NCBI GenBank assembly: GCA_050186725.1
Contig: JBFWYG010000007.1
Coordinates: 62,001-126,000 of the forward strand
DNA: 64,000 nucleotides
Source: JADJYF01 sp050186725
Lineage (GTDB): Bacteria; Pseudomonadota; Gammaproteobacteria; Ga0077536
Direction of reading: 5' to 3'
Shown: positions 44,253 to 51,592 of the stretch, piece after piece
Position numbering within the stretch: the first letter of the stretch is position 1
Layout: every line of letters starts with the position of its first letter
The notes under the pieces: model-generated
Databases searched by the model: none
What the model was told of the DNA's origin: nothing
Seen by the model: only the letters and a program-made list of their open reading frames with translations
Translations under genes and position numbers: made by a program

Positions 44253-45104
44253 TTACTGGGCGAGAATCTTGTCCAGCACCGGCATCAGGTAGCGGTTGAA
44301 GACGTCCGGGTTCTCGCTCATGGGGAAGTGACCGATCTCCTCCATGATGATGCACTCGGAGTTCTTGGTCTTCTTCGCCGCTTCCTCGGTCATCTCCGGG
44401 GTGCAGGCGAAGTCGTAGACGCCGGTCATGTAGTACATCGGCACCTTGCCCGACAGCTTCTCGGTGCGGCCGCGGAAGTCGTGATCCACCGAGTAGAAGT
44501 TGAGATCGCCCTTGAACACGCCCGGGCCGCCCTGCGCGTAGTACCAGAAGGTTTCCCAGCGGTACTTGTCGGGGCTCTGCGGGGCCATCAGGCCGAACAC
44601 CGACTGCGCGCAGGCCTCGCCGCCGTGGATGTGCGAGTGGTGCAGCCAGTCGAGGTGCCAGCCCGGCGAGTACTCGCAGGCTTCTATCGCGATCAGTGCC
44701 TTGACGTCGTTCTCGTACTTCTCGGCGAGGTGCAGGCAGATGTTGCCGCCCATGGAACTGCCCATGATCACCGGCTTCACCAGTCCGAGCTCACGGCAGA
44801 AGGCCATGATGATGCCGGCGTAGTAGTGCGCGGTGAGCTTGTACTCGTCGTTTTCCTTGTACCACTCGTAGGGTGGGATGGACTTGCCGTGACGCGGCAG
44901 ATCCAGCGCGATGACGCGAAAGTTCTTGTTGATGGCCGGGTCGCACAGCTGGTGGCGCCACTCGCGGCCATCGGTGCCGGCGGTGTGCAGGCAGACCAGC
45001 GGAATGCCGTCGGCGGGGCCCGTTTCCTCGAAGTACATGCGGTACTCGGTGCCCTCGAACGGCACCCATACGTAGCGGCCGATGATCGGTTCAATCTTTG
45101 CCAT
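44253..45104 (-). CDS. Alpha/beta hydrolase
   Basis: This 283-residue cytoplasmic hydrolase has LVCLHTAGTDGREWR (HT oxyanion region) near residue 37, the nucleophile elbow MGSSMGGN (Ser117), a histidine in IGHFPMSENPDV near the C-terminus, and an Asp in GVYDFACTPEMT. It is probably an esterase, lactonase or C-C hydrolase. It has a likely paralogue (47251-48066) across the LysR gene, each next to a small SCP2-like gene. Spacing to the upstream SCP2-like gene is 21 bp. Confidence 0.88.
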   Translation of the reverse strand: MAKIEPIIGRYVWVPFEGTEYRMYFEETGPADGIPLVCLHTAGTDGREWRHQLCDPAINKNFRVIALDLPRHGKSIPPYEWYKENDEYKLTAHYYAGIIMAFCRELGLVKPVIMGSSMGGNICLHLAEKYENDVKALIAIEACEYSPGWHLDWLHHSHIHGGEACAQSVFGLMAPQSPDKYRWETFWYYAQGGPGVFKGDLNFYSVDHDFRGRTEKLSGKVPMYYMTGVYDFACTPEMTEEAAKKTKNSECIIMEEIGHFPMSENPDVFNRYLMPVLDKILAQ

Positions 45105-45125
45105 GTCGATTCTCCTAACGTCCGC

Positions 45126-45503
45126 TCAGACTTCACGCATGCGGTCGAGCGCCCACATGAACGCGCGCATGTTCTGCCACAGGACCATCTGGTTGCCTTC
45201 GAGCCGCACGCGGCCGTGCAGCGGATGCGCCATCGCCCACAGGTCGTTGTACATCGGTGGCGGTACGGGCTGGCAGAACTTGGCCCAGCTCTCGGCCGGA
45301 CCACGGATGGCGAGCTCGTAGCACGTCTCGGGGCCGAACTGGTCGCTGACCTCGGCGAGCCTGCCTTTGTCGAAACTGACGACGTATTCCTTGTCGCCGA
45401 AACCCAAGAGCAGCTGCGCGGTGAAGTGCTTGCCGATCCATTTCATCGGCCCGTTGCTGTTGACCGCGTCCTGCCACTTCCTGACCCAGGGCAGATCGAA
45501 CAT
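45126..45503 (-). CDS. Small SCP2-like protein
   Basis: This 125-residue soluble protein has an aromatic-rich core (KEYVVSFDKGRL, WAKFCQPVPPPMYNDLWAM) and a C-terminal helix. It resembles the small sterol-carrier-protein-2 fold. It is the first gene of the operon, directly before the hydrolase. A longer protein of the same general plan pairs with a hydrolase on the other arm of the locus. Family assignment is tentative; no catalytic residues are evident, so lipid or acyl-CoA binding is a guess. Confidence 0.55.
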   Translation of the reverse strand: MFDLPWVRKWQDAVNSNGPMKWIGKHFTAQLLLGFGDKEYVVSFDKGRLAEVSDQFGPETCYELAIRGPAESWAKFCQPVPPPMYNDLWAMAHPLHGRVRLEGNQMVLWQNMRAFMWALDRMREV

Positions 45504-45661
45504 GGTGATTCTCCCTCTAGCTTGAAACTGTGCCGCCACGCCGCGGCGTGCGCCTTCTGGACGGCGCGTCGCCGGCCGCGCGGGGCGGAGGCGGCGCGAG
45601 TGAGGGGGCAATGTACTGGCGGCTTCGAGCCCGTGTAAATGAGCAACTGGCGATACGGGCG

Positions 45662-45676
45662 ATAAGCCAGGCTTAT
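45662..45676. promoter_or_regulatory. LysR-type T-N11-A dyad (ATAAGCCAGGCTTAT)
   Basis: A perfect 15-bp palindrome (7-1-7) with the exact T-N11-A spacing of LysR binding sites: T at 45663, eleven bases, A at 45675. It overlaps the stop codon of the LysR gene and lies about 160 bp upstream of the first gene of the catabolic operon, where an activator site would be expected if the operon promoter is in this gap. It is the only such perfect dyad I saw near this locus. Confidence 0.55.
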
Positions 45677-46611
45677 AGGTCGACGACCTGGGCGGCCTCG
45701 GCGGCCACGCGCCAGTACTGGCCGTCGAAGCCGCGCACGCAGGCCAGCAGCAACTCCGCAGTGGCGCGCACGGCATTCGAGACCGGCCGGCTGCCGGCGC
45801 GCGCCAGCACCATGCGTCGTTCCAGCCGCGGCTGGGTGATGGGCACCGCGTGCAACTCGCCACGCGCGACCTCGTCCGCCACCGCCGCGCGGGACAGCAC
45901 GGTGTTGCCGACGCCGAGCCGCGCCAGGGTCTTCATTTGCATGAAGGCATCGATCTCGACCTTGGGCGCGAGCGCCACGCCGTGCTCGAGCGCAACCCGG
46001 TCGAGCATCGCGCGCAGTCCGTGGTGGCGGCCGGGGAGAATGAGGTCCATGTCGCCCAGTTCGGCGAAGCGCACCGCGCGCCGCCGACGACGGCGGGTTG
46101 CGCTCTCGACCAGGAACAGCTCTTCGCTGAACAAAGGCGTGGTGGCGATGCCGGCGTCGCGCTGCACGCCGTGCAGGATGCCGAGGTCGAGCTGACCGCT
46201 GCGCAGCCAGTCGAGGACATAGCCGCTGGTGCCTTCGACCACGCGCAGCGCGACCTTGGGCAGGGCCTCCTGCATGCGCACCACCAGCGGCACGGACAGC
46301 ACCGCGCTGATCGAGGCCGGTAGTCCCAGCACCACGCTGCCGCGCGGATCGCGGCTGCCCGCCTGGATGGCCTGACGCGCGTCGGCCACCTGGTCGAGGA
46401 TCAGGCGCGCGCGCGCCAGGAGTTCGCGCCCGGCCTCGGTCGGCACCACGCCGCGGACCGAGCGCGACAGCAGCTTCACGCCCAGTTCGTCCTCGAGCTT
46501 CTTGACCTGCTGGCTCAGCGCCGGCTGCGCGACGTAGAGCGCATCGGCGGCACGCTTCATCGAGCCTTGCTCGACGATGGTCACGAAGTAGCGCAGGTTG
46601 CGAAAATCCAT
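45673..46611 (-). CDS. LysR-family transcriptional regulator
   Basis: This 312-residue regulator has the N-terminal winged helix-turn-helix (residues 1-60, RNLRYFVTIVEQGSMKRAADALYVAQPALSQQVKKLE shown in pieces, with QPALSQQV as recognition helix), a linker helix, and two effector-binding lobes with LRVVEGTSGYVLDWLRSGQLDLGI and the hinge. Substrate-like effectors usually activate transcription. It lies upstream of the SCP2-like/hydrolase operon on the same strand and divergent from a second SCP2-like/hydrolase pair, so it probably controls both. A candidate binding site overlaps its stop codon. Confidence 0.93.
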   Translation of the reverse strand: MDFRNLRYFVTIVEQGSMKRAADALYVAQPALSQQVKKLEDELGVKLLSRSVRGVVPTEAGRELLARARLILDQVADARQAIQAGSRDPRGSVVLGLPASISAVLSVPLVVRMQEALPKVALRVVEGTSGYVLDWLRSGQLDLGILHGVQRDAGIATTPLFSEELFLVESATRRRRRRAVRFAELGDMDLILPGRHHGLRAMLDRVALEHGVALAPKVEIDAFMQMKTLARLGVGNTVLSRAAVADEVARGELHAVPITQPRLERRMVLARAGSRPVSNAVRATAELLLACVRGFDGQYWRVAAEAAQVVDL

Positions 46612-46759
46612 GGAGCGCGGCCCGGGCCGAAGGTCGGCGCAGTCTAGCGCAGGGCCCGCGCGGCGGGGACGTGCGCGCGGCGCATCGAGGCGTTCGCGGG
46701 TTTACAGCGGCGCCGCTTTCGGGGAGGCTGGCTGCCCGCGCAGTTTCCCGGAGCCCGCC

Positions 46760-47182
46760 ATGAGCTTTTTGTCCGATCCCGCCCTGCAACAACGCTTCGT
46801 CGACGCGCTGAACGCCAACCCGCGCTTCGCCACCCAGGCGCGAGCCTTCGATGGCGCCGTGCAGATCGAGGTCGATGCCGACTGCCTGTGGCTCAAGATC
46901 TACAAGGGCCGGGTCATCGACCACCAGGCCGCGCCGTCGATCTTCGGCTACACCTTCAAGCTGCGCGGCGCGGAAGCCGCGTGGCGCGATCTGGTGAGTG
47001 GCAAACGCCTGTGGGCCGACCTCACCTTTCCCGGCAAGCGCGACTTCAGCGACGACCCCGACCTGACGCGGGTCGGCGAACTGTCGGTCGCCATCGCCAC
47101 CGAGGGCAACCTGCTCGAGGCCGGCCGCCTCACCGAGGCGATGTTCGAACTGGCCTACACGCTGCGCCAGGTGGCGGCCTGA
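46760..47182 (+). CDS. SCP2-like protein
   Basis: This 140-residue soluble protein has segments DCLWLKIYKGRV, FKLRGAEAAWRDLVSGK and a helical C-terminus (GRLTEAMFELAYTLRQ), consistent with an SCP2-type lipid-carrier fold. It is divergent from the LysR gene across a 149-bp gap and 68 bp upstream of an alpha/beta hydrolase. The ATG at 46760 follows a GGAGCC site. Its equivalent on the other arm is 45126-45503. Lipid binding is inferred from the fold and neighbours. Confidence 0.6.
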   Translation: MSFLSDPALQQRFVDALNANPRFATQARAFDGAVQIEVDADCLWLKIYKGRVIDHQAAPSIFGYTFKLRGAEAAWRDLVSGKRLWADLTFPGKRDFSDDPDLTRVGELSVAIATEGNLLEAGRLTEAMFELAYTLRQVAA

Positions 47183-47250
47183 GCGCTGACGGCGCCTGGC
47201 CCACGATCACGTTCACGCGCCACGCGACGCGACACGAGGAGAGACCAGTC

Positions 47251-48066
47251 ATGAGTACCCCTGAAGACATCCGCGGCCACTACGTGCGAGTCGGCGGCAC
47301 CCGCGTGTTCTACGACGAACTCGGCGCGGGCCAGCCGCTGGTGTGCGTGCACACCGCCGGCGCGAGTTCGCTCGAGTACCAGTACGCGCTGCCGCTGTAC
47401 GCGGAACAGGGCTTCCATGCCTATGCCCTCGACCTGCCCGGCCATTCGCGCTCCTACCCGGTGGGCTGGGAGGCGCATCGCAGCATCCACCAGCACGCGG
47501 AGTTCGTGCACGCCTTCGTGCGGACCTTGGGCCTCGACAATCCGGTCATCACCGGTTGTTCCATCGGCGGCGACATCACCCTCGATTACGCCGTGCATCA
47601 CTGGCGGGAGATGGCGGCCGGCATCGCCATGGAGGGCCTGGGACGGTCTCCGACTTTTCCGAGTCCGAAGGACATGACCCATCCGGCCTGGACCCCGGGC
47701 TGGCAGGACATGATGGAGCGCGCGGCCGTCGAGTCACTGGGCCGCGGCGTGTCGGAAGAGAAGCGCGAGGAGCTGCGCTGGCAGCACCGCAATGCGCAGG
47801 TGAGCGCGGTGGGTGACCTGGTCGCGTGGGCGACGCACGACGTGCTCGGCGGGCTCGCCGAGGTGCAGTGCCCGATGCTGGTGGTGCGCGGCGAGGATGA
47901 CTTCTGGGTGCCACGCGAACTCGCCGACGAGACCGCGCGGGCGCTGCCCAGGGGCGAGGTGCTGCACCTGGCCGAGGTCGGCCATTACCCGATGTTCGAG
48001 GCGCCGGCGCTGGTCGCCCGCTTCACTGGTGACTTCTGCCGCAAACACGGTATCCTCCGCGCCTAG
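47251..48066 (+). CDS. Alpha/beta hydrolase (likely paralogue of the operon hydrolase)
   Basis: This 271-residue hydrolase has LVCVHTAGASS near residue 30, the nucleophile elbow TGCSIGGD (Ser104), an Asp in RGEDDFWVPREL and a His in VGHYPMFEAPAL. The HTAG entry motif, the DLP-GHS/RHGKS segment and the elbow match the opposite-arm hydrolase (44253-45104), so the pair is probably an old duplication. The ATG follows a strong GAGGAGAGACC site. A clear terminator lies 100 bp downstream. It is probably an esterase or lactonase in the same pathway. Confidence 0.88.
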   Translation: MSTPEDIRGHYVRVGGTRVFYDELGAGQPLVCVHTAGASSLEYQYALPLYAEQGFHAYALDLPGHSRSYPVGWEAHRSIHQHAEFVHAFVRTLGLDNPVITGCSIGGDITLDYAVHHWREMAAGIAMEGLGRSPTFPSPKDMTHPAWTPGWQDMMERAAVESLGRGVSEEKREELRWQHRNAQVSAVGDLVAWATHDVLGGLAEVQCPMLVVRGEDDFWVPRELADETARALPRGEVLHLAEVGHYPMFEAPALVARFTGDFCRKHGILRA

Positions 48067-48165
48067 ACGAATCAGGGCGCCCGCGCACGGACTGCGCGGC
48101 GCCGCGCATCAGGGGGAAGTCCGGCGACACGCGCACTGCGCGGTCAGTCTGACCGAAGGGGGGCT

Positions 48166-48191
48166 AGGGCGGCGCAAGCCGCCCTTTTTTT
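48166..48191 (+). terminator. Rho-independent terminator, plus strand
   Basis: An 8-bp perfect stem (AGGGCGGC, 48166-48173; complement 48178-48185) with a GCAA loop is followed by a run of seven T bases. It ends the SCP2-like/hydrolase transcript, 100 bp after the hydrolase stop. The intervening stretch is GC-rich with no gene. Confidence 0.92.
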
Positions 48192-48207
48192 GTTCAGCTG
48201 CAGGCTG

Positions 48208-48711
48208 TCAGACCGTCGCGACTTGCGCGAGGCAGGCGCGGTTCTGCGCGTCACGCGCGGCATCCGTGTCGGACACGGTCGGCGTGCTCGCGATGGCCTC
48301 GATGTAGTCCGACGGCAGGCCGTGGTGCCGCGCGCCGGCCAGCACGTAGGCGCGATACCAGTCGAAGGGTCTCAGGCGCGGGTCCAGCGCCGTCGCGAGC
48401 GCCTGGTAGACGAAGCACAGGCCATGCGCCGCGACTTCCACTTGCGCGACCGCATAGCCATGGCCCACGCCTTCGATGCGATCGAGCACCGGCTTGTCCT
48501 GTGCCGGAATGCGGTACACGACGCCCCAGGCGGTGGCCGCCGCCGCGCTCGCCAGGTGACATTTGCCGGAGCCGTCGGCCCCGCGCTTGGTGAAGGCGAG
48601 CGTCTGCCCGGGCAGCGCCACCTTGCCGAGGCTCGCGAGGACGCTGACGCGCGCCGCGAGACGCGGTGGCCACAGGTTGGAGCCGTAGGCGAGGTAGTTC
48701 AGCGTGTCCAT
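48208..48711 (-). CDS. Gamma-glutamylcyclotransferase (GGCT) family protein
   Basis: This 167-residue protein has the family entry motif LAYGSNLWP, the catalytic glutamate in VLDRIEGVG (Glu80), and a beta-barrel pattern with AWGVVYRIP. GGCTs cleave gamma-glutamyl-amino acids or glutathione to 5-oxoproline, or act on modified peptides. No glutathione-related gene is adjacent, although a GST gene is in the window. It is divergent from the luciferase-like oxidoreductase gene across 80 bp. Confidence 0.9.
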   Translation of the reverse strand: MDTLNYLAYGSNLWPPRLAARVSVLASLGKVALPGQTLAFTKRGADGSGKCHLASAAAATAWGVVYRIPAQDKPVLDRIEGVGHGYAVAQVEVAAHGLCFVYQALATALDPRLRPFDWYRAYVLAGARHHGLPSDYIEAIASTPTVSDTDAARDAQNRACLAQVATV

Positions 48712-48791
48712 GACGGCCTCCTGCTGGTCGGCGCGGGCGAGGGCGACGGCGTGTAGACTGCGCGCTGTTCGTCGTCTCGGACCCCATCGCC

Positions 48792-49922
48792 ATGAGTGCT
48801 GTGCATCCCGATGATCTCCTTGCCTGGCGGCGCACCCACGTGCCGCTGTTCAACGACAATCCGCTCAAACTCGGCATATTCGGCCAGAACTGTTCCAACG
48901 GCTGCACCATCACCCACGCGCCGACCAGCTTCGAGCCGACCTACGCCCACAATGTCGCGATCAGCCGACTGGCCGACAGGCTCGGCCTGGAACTGCTGGT
49001 GCCGGTGGGGCGCTGGAAGCACTTCGGCGGCAGCACGCGCTTCAACGAGAACAATCTCGAGGTGTATACCTGGGCCACGGCCATGGCCTGCAACACCGAG
49101 CGGGTGATGGTGTTCGCCACCTCCCACGTGCCGACCGTGCACCCCTTGTTCGCCGCCAAGCAGGCCGCGACCATCGATCAGATCTCCGCCGGACGTTTCG
49201 GGCTCAACATCGTGTGCGGCTGGTTCCGCCCCGAGATCGAGATGTTCGGCGCCGACCTCATCGCCCACGACGACCGCTACCGCATGGCCGACGAATGGCT
49301 GACGTGCATGAAGCGCGCGTGGACCGAGCAGGATTTCGACTTCGACGGCGACTTCTACCACATCAAGCAGGGCTTCTTGCTGCCCAAGCCGGTGCAGCAG
49401 CCATGGCCGGCCATCATCAACGCCGGCAGTTCCGAGGCCGGGCGCGAGTTCTCCGCGCGCCACGTGGACTTCAACTTCATCACCATCACCACCGAAGAGG
49501 AGGCCGCGTTCCTCATCGAGGACGTCAAGCGCCGCGCCGCGGCGCATCGTCGTCGATGCGGTGTGATGACCTACGGCCTGGTGTGCTGCCGCGACACCGA
49601 GAAGGAAGCGCGTGAACTCTACGACAGCATCGTGCGTCACGGCGACTGGGAAGCGACCGAGAACATCATGCGCCTGCTCGGCATCGAGAGTACCTCTTTC
49701 GGCAACCAGGAGACGGTGCGCAACCTCGGCGAGCGCTTCATCGCCGGCTGGGGCGGCTATCCCCTGGTCGGCACGCCCGAACAGGTGGTCGAACAGATGC
49801 AGAACATCCACGCCATGGGCATCGAGGGCTTCATCCTGTCGTGGCTCGACTACCTGCCGGAACTCGAGTACTTCGGCGAGCGCGTGATGCCGCTGCTCAA
49901 GCAGGCCGGGCTGCGCCTGTAG
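48792..49922 (+). CDS. Luciferase-like monooxygenase family (LLM) flavin oxidoreductase
   Basis: This 376-residue TIM-barrel flavoprotein resembles SsuD/RutA-type bacterial monooxygenases. Markers are the N-terminal LKLGIFGQNCSNG, HVPTVHPLFAAKQAATIDQIS, GRFGLNIVCGWF and the flavin/substrate loop WPAIINAGSS. It would oxygenate an organic substrate using reduced FMN; a flavin reductase gene is at 30.8 kb but not adjacent. The stop is TAG at 49920-49922, which is part of the first palindromic repeat (TGTAGGG). That means the C-terminus is set by the repeat. Substrate unknown. Confidence 0.88.
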   Translation: MSAVHPDDLLAWRRTHVPLFNDNPLKLGIFGQNCSNGCTITHAPTSFEPTYAHNVAISRLADRLGLELLVPVGRWKHFGGSTRFNENNLEVYTWATAMACNTERVMVFATSHVPTVHPLFAAKQAATIDQISAGRFGLNIVCGWFRPEIEMFGADLIAHDDRYRMADEWLTCMKRAWTEQDFDFDGDFYHIKQGFLLPKPVQQPWPAIINAGSSEAGREFSARHVDFNFITITTEEEAAFLIEDVKRRAAAHRRRCGVMTYGLVCCRDTEKEARELYDSIVRHGDWEATENIMRLLGIESTSFGNQETVRNLGERFIAGWGGYPLVGTPEQVVEQMQNIHAMGIEGFILSWLDYLPELEYFGERVMPLLKQAGLRL

Positions 49923-50337
49923 GGCGGGTTTCAACCCGCCATTCAATTCCAGGGCTTCGCATGCAGCAGCGCCGTGCACGGCCGATTGAAATCGGCCCTA
50001 CAACGGAGGCGTGTGTAGCCGTGCACGGCCGATTGAAATCGGCCCTACAACGGAGGCGTGTGTAGGGCGGGTTTCAACCCGCCATTCGATTCCAGGGCTT
50101 CGCATGCAGCAGCGCCGTGCACGGCCGATTGACATCGGCCCTACAACGGAGGCGTGTGTAGGGCGGGTTTCAACCCGCCATTCGATTCCAGAGCGTCGCG
50201 TGCAGCAGCGCCGTGGACGGCCGATTGACATCGGCCCTACAACGGAGGCGTGTGTAGGGCGGGTTTCAACCCGCCATTCGATTCCAGAGCGTCGCATTCA
50301 GCAGCGCCGTGCACGGCCGATTGAAATCGGCCCTACA
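49918..50337. repeat. 96-bp-period array of palindromic elements (types A and B)
   Basis: Four type A elements (49918-49940, 50061-50083, 50157-50179, 50253-50275; arms GGCGGGTT/AACCCGCC) and five inverted type B elements (49980-50002, 50027-50049, 50123-50145, 50219-50241, 50315-50337; arms GGCCGATT or GGCCGATG/mirror) alternate. The type A starts are 96 bp apart. One 47-bp block containing B1 is duplicated in tandem at 49971-50064 without its type A. Spacers contain a conserved ATTCGATTCCAG-like stretch. The array lies between the convergent LLM and RidA genes and overlaps both stop codons. Confidence 0.95.
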
Positions 50338-50719
50338 CCGGCGCGTACGCCACCACCTCGATCTCCACCTTCGCGTCCGCCAGTACGAGGCCGGACACGA
50401 CCGTCGAGCGGCAGGGCGGTGCATCGCCGAAGGCTTCGGCGTAGACGCGATTGAACGCGGCGAAGTCGCCGACCTCGGTCAGCCACACGGTGGCCTTCAC
50501 GACGTGCTCGACGCCGGCGCCGGCGGACGCGAGCAGCGCGCCGATGTGCCGCAGGCAATGACGGGTCTGCGCTTCGACGCCTGCCGGCAGCCGGCCGGTC
50601 TCGTCGAATCCGAGCTGGCCGGAGAGGTAGACGAAATCGCCGGCGCGAATGGCCTTCGACAAGGGGAGGGGCGTGCCGTCGGCCAGCGTGACGCGGCCGC
50701 CCAGGATGGTGTGATGCAT
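50333..50719 (-). CDS. RidA/YjgF/YER057c family protein
   Basis: This 128-residue protein has the RidA fold, including AGDFVYLSGQLG, the arginine in PCRSTVVSGL that binds carboxylates in the deaminase group, and VKATVWLTEVGDF. RidA deaminates reactive enamine/imine intermediates of amino-acid enzymes. The TAG stop at 50333-50335 lies in the last palindromic repeat; the final residues (VAYAPV) are family-like, so little seems to be lost. It is divergent from the extradiol dioxygenase gene. Confidence 0.9.
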   Translation of the reverse strand: MHHTILGGRVTLADGTPLPLSKAIRAGDFVYLSGQLGFDETGRLPAGVEAQTRHCLRHIGALLASAGAGVEHVVKATVWLTEVGDFAAFNRVYAEAFGDAPPCRSTVVSGLVLADAKVEIEVVAYAPV

Positions 50720-50808
50720 GGTGAGTCTCCAAAGTCCGGTGCTCGCGCGCGGCGGCGCGCGGGTTCGGCGGTATAGTAGCCGCAAGCCTTGAAGCGAAGA
50801 GCAGGTCG

Positions 50809-51588
50809 ATGCTGCCTACGTTGTTCCTGTCCCACGGCGCGCCCAACGTCGCCCTGTACGATCTGCCCGCGCGACGTTTCTTCGATGGGCTCGCGGCGAC
50901 CTTGCCGCGACCGCGCGCGCTGCTGGTCGCATCCGCGCACTACGCGACGGCGCAACCCGCCGTGACGGTCGCCACGGCGCCGCGCACGATCCACGACTTC
51001 CACGGCTTCGAGGACACGCTCTACGACATGCGTTATCCCGCGCCGGGCGACCCGGCGCTGGCGGCGCGCGTGCTCGAACTGCTGCGCGCTGAACTTCGTG
51101 TCGAAGGCATTGCGGACGAAAGCTGGGGCTTCGACCACGGCGCGTGGAGTCCGCTCATGCGCATCTATCCGGAGGCCGACATTCCGCTGGTGCTGCTGAG
51201 CCTCGACCCGCGGGGCGACGCGCGCTACCACTTCCGGCTCGGCCGCGCATTGAGCGCGCTGCGCGCCGAGGGCGTCCTGGTGATCGGCTCCGGCTCCATG
51301 ACCCATAACCTCGGTCGCGTCAGGCCACCCATGGACCACGACGCCGCGGCGCCCTGGGTGCGAGCCTTCCTGGCCTGGATGGACGACACGCTCGCCGCCG
51401 GCGACGGCGAGGCGCTGTGCGACTACCAGCGCGCGGCGCCCCACGCGCGCGACTGCCATCCGAGCGAGGAGCACCTGGTGCCGCTCATGGTCGCCCTGGG
51501 CGCGGCGGGCGAGGGCGGACGCGGCACCCGACTCCATCACAGCATCACCTACGGCACGCTGGCGATGGACGCCTGGCGCTTCGATTGA
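50809..51588 (+). CDS. Class III extradiol ring-cleavage dioxygenase (DODA/LigB type)
   Basis: This 259-residue enzyme matches the LigB-superfamily DODA group (YgiD-like), non-heme metal enzymes that cleave catecholic rings. The N-terminal motif LFLSHGAPNVAL supplies a metal histidine, and SWGFDHGAWSPL, GSMTHNLGR and HPSEEHLVPL carry further histidines and the base. A TATAGT -10-like element (50772-50777) lies 31 bp upstream. It is followed at once by an enolase-superfamily gene, suggesting joint catabolism of an aromatic or sugar-acid compound. Confidence 0.9.
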   Translation: MLPTLFLSHGAPNVALYDLPARRFFDGLAATLPRPRALLVASAHYATAQPAVTVATAPRTIHDFHGFEDTLYDMRYPAPGDPALAARVLELLRAELRVEGIADESWGFDHGAWSPLMRIYPEADIPLVLLSLDPRGDARYHFRLGRALSALRAEGVLVIGSGSMTHNLGRVRPPMDHDAAAPWVRAFLAWMDDTLAAGDGEALCDYQRAAPHARDCHPSEEHLVPLMVALGAAGEGGRGTRLHHSITYGTLAMDAWRFD

Positions 51589-51592
51589 GGGC

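Noticed and set aside
49918..50337. Regular direct repeats looking like a CRISPR array
   Set aside because: The units are palindromes of two types in alternating orientation and the spacers are also conserved, so it is a palindromic element array, not a CRISPR.
50011..50454. Repetitive protein translated from the palindrome array
   Set aside because: The frame follows the 96-bp DNA repeat (a multiple of three) and has no protein-like composition; it is a by-product of the repeat.
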